DNA of 64,000 nt from Polyporus tsugae (taxonomy: Eukaryota > Basidiomycota > Agaricomycetes > Polyporales > Polyporaceae): contig JAHRBS010000009.1 of NCBI GenBank assembly GCA_024305745.1, forward strand, positions 310,001-374,000, given 5' to 3'. Numbering within the stretch: position 1 is the stretch's first letter; each line of letters begins with the position of its first letter. Positions 55,938 through 64,000 of the stretch are shown one piece after another. The position numbers were made by a program, and so were the translations under genes. The notes under the pieces were generated by a model. That model worked only from the letters and a program-made list of their open reading frames with translations, made no database searches and was not told where the DNA came from.

Positions 55938-56038
55938 TGTGACACTTGCCTTATCCGTGTCCTGCGGCTTATGGAGCGGCTCCGAAAACTCTGCACCGGG
56001 CGGCCCTCCTTTCCTCGGGAACGACATCCTCGGCCGAC

Positions 56039-57745
56039 ATGGATCCAGAAACACCGGTAGCAGGTCCCTCTGCCGCACCTACGGACAAAAAGAAACCGAT
56101 TGTTATTATCACAATCGGGATGGCGGGAGCCGGAAAAACCACTTTCGTGCAGAGGATAAATTCGTACCTGCACTCGCAAGATCCACCATCACCGCCATAC
56201 GTTCTCAATCTCGATCCTGCCGTGTCGAATACGCCATTCGAGGCTAACATCGACATCCGGGACACGGTCGATTACCACAAGGTCATGAAGGAGTGTGTGT
56301 CTATGTGCCCCATCTCTACACTTCAGTGGTTATTGACTGCCATCGGCGTACTCTTCCTAGGTATAACCTCGGCCCGAACGGTGGCATTCTCACCGCCCTC
56401 AACCTGTTCACGACCAAGTTCGATCAGGTCCTCGACATCGTCGAGAAACGCGCGGATACGGTCGAGTGAGCATCCAGTGTCCAAGGATGTCCACAGATAG
56501 ACACTTACGCAACCACCGTATAGCTATATAATCCTCGATACGCCAGGGCAGATCGAGATTTTTACATGGTCTGCGTCCGGCGCGATCATCACAGACGCAG
56601 TGGCCTCGTCCCTGCCCACCGTTGTGGCCTACGTTATCGACACGCCCCGAACAACGGCGCCGGCGACCTTCATGTCCAACATGCTATACGCCTGCAGGTA
56701 AGTAGGTTCAATGTCTCTCGGCATAATCCACATGGTCGTGCGGCGACGTCCATCCGTTTCCACCCCAGGCGTTTCTTCTTGAGGATATCCGATGTCCACC
56801 ACTCACACCCCGTACTAGTATCCTCTACAAAACAAAATTGCCGTTCATCCTGGTCTTCAACAAGACAGACGTCCGGCCGCACGATTTCGCCGTCGAATGG
56901 ATGCACGACTTCGAGGCGTTCCAGGCGGCGCTTGCGTCACATCAAGGAACGACGGACGACGAAGGCGAGCCTACATACATGAACAGCCTCATGAACAGCA
57001 TGAGCCTCGTGCTCGACGAGTTCTACAAACATCTGACCGTGCGTGCCCCCCCACTCCCGCCTGCGCTTTGCTAGAACGCCGCTGATCCTCTCCGTGCCCC
57101 ACAGGCGGTCGGCGTGTCCAGCATGACCGGGGCAGGTGTGAAGGAGTTTTTCGAAGCGGTGGACGCGTCCCGCGCCGAGTACGAGAGGCACGTTCTTTGT
57201 CCCACGTTATCCACCGCTATCGCTGACTTCCCCTTCCTTTTCTTCCCCCTCCCAATCGCCCGCGAACTATGACTCTTTAGGGAGTACCTCCCGGAGCTCC
57301 AACGCGCCCGCGAAGCTCGCGAGAAGAAGCTCGGCGCGATGAAGGAGGAGTCGCTCAGCCGCTTCATGAAGGACCTCACCGTCGACCGCGAGCGGAACCC
57401 CGCTGCGGCGCAAGCGGACCGCTGGGACCCGTCCGCGTCCGCCGAAGAAGGGAACGAGGACGAGGATGACGACGAATTGGACGTGAACATTGTTGATCGC
57501 AGTAAGTGTCGTTTTGCCTCCGTGCCTTCCACATGTCGGCGTCCCCTGTCGTCGTCGACCGCCCCATCTCCCTCACTTCCCCCTTTCTCCCTTCCCCTTT
57601 TTGCTTTCTGTTTTTGTTTTCGGGTTGAGCGCTGACGCCCACACCTGCGCGATCAGGTGAGGATGTCTGGCCAGGCCAGTATATCGACGTGACGCGCATG
57701 CGGCCGCGGAATGACGAGGGGATGGCGTGGCCTCGCCCGGGTTGA
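56039..57745 (+). CDS. GPN1: GPN-loop GTPase 1 (Npa3/XAB1 type)
   Basis: Exons 56039..56292, 56361..56465, 56524..56697, 56819..57038, 57105..57187, 57281..57501 and 57657..57745 give 381 residues, the usual length. G1/Walker A is G-M-A-G-A-G-K-T-T (about 28-36). N-L-D-P-A-V and the diagnostic Gly-Pro-Asn loop in Y-N-L-G-P-N-G-G-I follow, then D-T-P-G-Q-I-E (G3) and F-N-K-T-D (G4). The C-terminal tail is acidic, then has P-G-Q-Y-I-D-V. GPN1 assists assembly and nuclear import of RNA polymerase II in a heterodimer with GPN3. One oddity: the intron after exon 5 begins with GC (57188) instead of GT, and only this keeps R-E-Y-L-P in frame. It shares its promoter with the FHA gene. Confidence 0.95.
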
Positions 57746-59780
57746 AGGTCGAACGCCGACCGTTGGTGAGTATTCTGTTGTCATTGAAAATATTGAATAT
57801 TCGTGCCGATATGGGGATGGAGGGATGGGCGAGTCGCCGCCGGCTACCTAGAGAACTTCGTGTCTTGTTCGTATCATGTAACTACGAAACCTTAGCCACT
57901 GCTGGCGGTAATGCAAAGACCTCTGTTGTCTTCGACTTTCATCCACGCTTGCGCCGCTCCTCCCATGTAGGAATTTGCAACGCTCTAACCTTCGTGAGGC
58001 CGAATCTGAGGGCCGCGGTGGAGTGTCTCGCTTTATAGACCAAACACGTTGAAGCCTTTGTCGGAACCGTGCTTTGCGGAACGGTTTCCGATTTAGCGGA
58101 ATTTTAAAAAAATGATTTAATTTATTCCACCGCCGTGGCCTCTTGCTGCAAACGATACATTCATTTATATTTCTTTGATGCGTCATTGTTGACGCTACCA
58201 TGCGCGGTGAAAGCGAGGCGTTGTTGCAGAGACATTGGCAGCGTAACGCCGTCCGGACGTGATGCCAGTGCCGCCAGTGCCCCCTTGCGACGACCCTGAC
58301 CCTCCACTTGTGATTTCCACCCTACTTCCAGGTCAGCGTTGTAGGGTTGCCAATAAATCCGGCAGTTGAGGGGATGACCTGCGCGCTGCGTTTCGCTATT
58401 CTCTTTGCGATTGCGAGGCACGCCGATGAAAAGGCTCCGAGTCCTCCCTCACGTGTCGAACGGTATGGGCGTTGGCATGCGGACTCCACTCGGATGGCTT
58501 GCGTCAAATTACCGTGCAAAATGATCCATAGAAGTAGGCTTCCATGATATACTATTTCTGCGTCAAATATCGGAGGACGCTACTGGGAAGGAGCGGTGCC
58601 CGAACGCTTCCCAGCGGCGGGACAATATTCGGGAAGCCGTTCAAGTTGACCTCGAAGCCGCTTATTCTGGCTGGTGTTTGTCTAGTATTTTTTAGCCCGA
58701 CTGTTCTTGCGAGAGAATGCTACTGTACGAGATCACGCTCACCGCACAGCCCGCTCCATGACGACATCTTCTCACCGACTCCCGGTTTCCGGCGTTCAGA
58801 GAGGTATTACTATTCGTACGGCCTACCGCAGCGCTAGCGTGGAAGTGCGCCCGTGCATCTTCGTTTCCTATTCGGCGGGAGGGACGCATACTTGTCGTCA
58901 CCCATGCCAACACCTCAGGCCTCATCACACGAACACGTCCGTATGACCCGCCCGACCCAGATCGCAGGCAAGAGGCCGGAGATCCTTTCCCTCGGGGTAC
59001 TGCGCCTCTCGCGCTCTGGAAGTCTTGGTTCGCTGATAGACGCGGTGTCCGATAACGTTGCGAAGGGGGACCCGCCTAGGCTGCGAAATGGTGGGACGTT
59101 TGCAATGTTCTGTCAATCAGTGACACATATGGAGCCTTTAAGAGCCAGAAGATGCTATGAGAGAAGAAGTGTGAGACTGCGTGCTCTCTGCCGAGTCGGA
59201 CGAGAAGAGGCTTTGACAAGGATCCCAGTGACGTCGGGACCAATGACGGTATTTGGTCGGTCGATCCGGGGCCCCAGTTCAGTTGGGCTCCATAAAGCGC
59301 CACGAATCCCCTGCCCTTTTTGTGCCACCCAGGCCTTCTTGTGCGCGAATAAGCAGGTAAGTATGTACGCCGCCCACAACATTGTTGATCAAAGACCGTT
59401 GATGGTGCTCACCGCCACAAGAATGCAGGGAAGGTGAAAACAAGACAGGAAAAGGCAGCCGCACCTTGGACGCTTGCTCTTCCACGCCTCCGGCCACATC
59501 GATTTCCGAGGGCGTTGACAGGAAATTTAATCCGATTGACGAGCTTTGAACGTTCCCCAATTGTCGTCCGTTGCTCCCCGCACCGCATGCACCTGCCTTT
59601 TCTGGCGCCGCACTTTCCCTTACATAAGCGCGTATAAAGTCCTCGGCTCTGCTCTCCGCGGCCTCCATCCTCCCCTCTTCCCTCGCCCGAGGCTCCTCCC
59701 CTTCCCGCCCGGCCCCCAACGGTATCAGCACTCGTCTAGGTATACCCGCTACGATCTCAAGACACTCTACGATAGAACAA
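57746..59780. other. intergenic, nothing recognised
   Basis: Two kilobases with an AT-rich spot at 58105-58130 and no conserved frame. The 194-codon frame at 58853-59437 has random composition. The last 100 bases are CT-rich leader of the CDK gene. Confidence 0.45.
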
Positions 59781-62002
<2,222 letters not shown>

Positions 62003-63276
62003 CGTCGTCCCTTCTAATCTCCTTGTGCCCTCGTCTCCTCGCTATGCCGCCCGGTCTCCTCTGTGGCCTCACCCTTCCCACGATTAATATCCTCCTTGTC
62101 CACGTCTTCGTTCACGTCCACGTCCTCATGCATCTCACTCTCACGTCACGCAATGTTGTTACAGTTACATCCACACACAAACGTCCCACATACAACATAC
62201 ATACACTACATTGTATCGCCTTATACCTAAACCCGTGTGTTCCCGAGTCCCAGTCGTCCTCGCCAGTCAGTCGCGCCCCTTACGTCGTCCTCCGTGTTTT
62301 TCACGTTGTCAATGTCATGTTACACGAACGCGTCGATGTCGATATCCGCTTGCCTGTCGATGATGGCTACGCGGCTGGTCGTAAAGCCGTTGGGCATTGA
62401 AAGGAAGAGTGAGGCCATGCTTCGCATCATCTAGCCCTCGGAACTCGTCGGCAAGGGCTCCAACCGTCTCGGTCGCAGCTTGCCAGTCGAGGTCAAGCAG
62501 TTTCGAGCTCCAGAACCAGCTGTATGAAGGCGAGCGTGTCGACGCTGGCCATGGGTGGTGCGCTCGTTCAGGGTTCGATGAACTTTCAACAGGTGAGCTC
62601 CGATCATCCTTTTCCCACTTTCTCCTGTGATGAAGTTCCCCCTTCAACAGGAGCTTCCATGTGATACACACCGGGCAAGCATGCCTGTCACCGCTGGCAA
62701 GATCTCTACTTGCGATAAGTTGCGCCGTCTTCCGGTGCCGACTGGGACTGAACTCGCTCTCGCGCAAGGGGGTGCACGTGATAGCGGCTTTGCTATATGA
62801 ATATTCGACCACGTGCATCTGTCAATTCACGCACAAGCTTTGGTCGAGGACTCGGACATATCCGATACGATGTGCCATGGCCTTTTTTATTTATTTAATA
62901 TTAATTTCTCGCATATGAACTGTAGTAAAGTACATGTTTCCTTTCAGTACAGCAGACGCGGTATCTCCCATTTTGTTGTCGCACGGCCATAGGCACGTGG
63001 AGGGGCCTCAGCATGAGCCAGGTGAGGCAGGGGACTGAGCACCTACTGGTTTCAGCGCTTGGTGGGAGATGGGCCGGGAATATTGGCGAGGTCATCGTAG
63101 TGGCCTCGTCGGTGTAGGTTGTTGGAATAGACATTATATGCAGAGGCTGTGGAGTCCCTTAGCACACCGCGATTTAGGAGGAGGCGGGCCCAGGCTTCAT
63201 TGGCATGAAGGTCGGCCATGAAGATGGTGTTGAGCGCGGCACTGCCAAGCACTGGCAGCCAACATAGCCGCTAGGC
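62003..63276. other. intergenic, nothing recognised
   Basis: CT-rich 3' flank of the CDK gene, then unassigned sequence. The 167-codon minus frame at 62315-62818 looks random. A short AT-rich spot lies at 62884-62910. Confidence 0.4.
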
Positions 63277-63551
63277 TGTGACACCGCCATAGCGCCAGTT
63301 GTCACACATGCCAGATTACTCATAGCCTCGTCTATGATAATTGCGCACAGCTCGACTGTGCACCGTGTATGCTACTGTACAGTTCTTATATAATCTAGTA
63401 GTATATATACAGCTCCCCAGAGCCCCCAATACAGACAGTTCTTTACACCCTACCACCATCATCACTTAACAAGCCTCAACAACCCCTCCAGGTGAGTATG
63501 CGGAGCTTCCGCTAGAGTTGCTGCCCGGTGTGGGCTTTGCCCCCGGGTTCA
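63277..63551 (+). mobile_element. LTR of a Ty1/copia retrotransposon
   Basis: The element begins TG (TGTGACA...) and ends CA (GGGTTCA), about 275 bp. It contains a TATATATA promoter-like stretch at 63408-63415 and is followed four bases later by GGTTATGAGCCCTGG (63555-63569), a plausible tRNA primer-binding site of copia type. The start is uncertain, since TGTGACA and TGTCACA form an inverted pair there. The 3' LTR is outside the window, so ends and target duplication cannot be checked. Confidence 0.55.
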
Positions 63552-63872
63552 ACAGGTTATGAGCCCTGGTGATGCCCAGGTACTGCGCCGCTCATTGCTG
63601 GCTGCGACCTGTGAGGCTCCCAGCTCGCCTGGAATCCCTTCGTTGCCGTTATGGCAGACGACCTGTTGGATGGATGTGGCGCGATTATCCGCTGCCTGCC
63701 ATCCACAGCAGTGGAGCTGGATGTGGCGTGCCTTCGAGGTCGCTGCCTGCCCTCCACCAAATAGAGGGGGAACCTATGCCAGCGCGTTTTTCCATGACCG
63801 CTGCCCTAAAAAGTCTTTGTGGATGTTGACTGACACGTCTTCTTCCCTCCAGACTTTAACCCCTCTGGCACG

Positions 63873-64000
63873 ATGTCGAACGCGCTCTACACCGCCGTTA
63901 CCAGCGTCCTCACGGGCCCCAACTACCTCGAGTGGGCCGTGACCATGGAGTCCTACCTCCTGGCACAAGGACAGTGGAAGGTCATCAACGAGTCTCGCCC
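63873..64000 (+). CDS. copia-type Gag/polyprotein, N-terminus (cut by window edge)
   Basis: ATG at 63873 opens M-S-N-A-L-Y-T-A-V-T-S-V-L-T-G-P-N-Y, then E-W-A-V-T-M-E-S-Y-L-L-A and Q-W-K-V-I. The L-x-G-x-N-Y-x-x-W-x-x-x-M-x-x-Y-L pattern is the typical Gag start of Ty1/copia elements (capsid/RNA-binding part of the polyprotein). The 320-base leader between LTR and ATG contains an imperfect tandem repeat around 63660-63770 and ends in a splice-acceptor-like CCCTCCAG before the ATG. The rest lies beyond the window. Confidence 0.75.
   Translation, partial: MSNALYTAVTSVLTGPNYLEWAVTMESYLLAQGQWKVINESR

Noticed and set aside
58853..59437. 194-codon plus frame between GPN1 and CDK1
   Set aside because: Random composition, no exon partners, no family resemblance.
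62315..62818. 167-codon minus frame downstream of CDK1
   Set aside because: No recognisable motif, and the amino-acid pattern looks like translated non-coding DNA.

Overview
The window is nuclear DNA of an agaricomycete basidiomycete, most likely a polypore. The evidence is the density of short GT-AG introns (about 50-70 nt), high third-position GC, and the families present: fungal-type FunK1 kinases, an HNH nuclease of the basidiomycete type, F-box/LRR-like tandem genes, a P450, a GT2 glycosyltransferase and a Ty1/copia element. All exon boundaries were read by eye from splice signals, reading phase and comparison of paralogues inside the window.

Layout. 1-3.6 kb holds the 3' part of an F-box-like gene and a small homeodomain-like gene. 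3.6-6.6 kb is a decayed FunK1 kinase. The centre is an inverted segmental duplication. The left arm (about 6.6-14.3 kb) carries a FunK1 kinase (-) divergent from an HNH gene (+). The right arm (about 28.2-34.6 kb) carries the mirror pair. Between the arms lie a P450 end-to-end relic, a zinc-finger transposon remnant, a P450 whose heme Cys codon reads Tyr, and a 15-exon GT2 gene. 34.6-47 kb holds dispersed repeats, a broken GH16 gene, two F-box genes plus a fragment, and a further FunK1 kinase in the same orientation as the left-arm copy.

From 48 kb on the content becomes housekeeping: a Ser-rich disordered protein, a possible small membrane protein, tRNA-Gly(CCC), an FHA/coiled-coil/tail-anchored protein, the GPN1 GTPase, and the PSTAIRE kinase Cdc2/CDK1. 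FHA and GPN1 are divergent over a 161-bp gap containing a perfect CRE-type palindrome. The window ends inside the 5' end of a copia retrotransposon.

The first 47 kb therefore looks like a fast-evolving accessory block of birth-and-death families (four FunK1, three F-box genes plus a relic, two HNH, two P450, one or two GH16). The last 16 kb looks like conserved single-copy genes. The most striking structure is the inverted duplication of the FunK1-HNH divergent pair, with one HNH copy decaying and the other intact.
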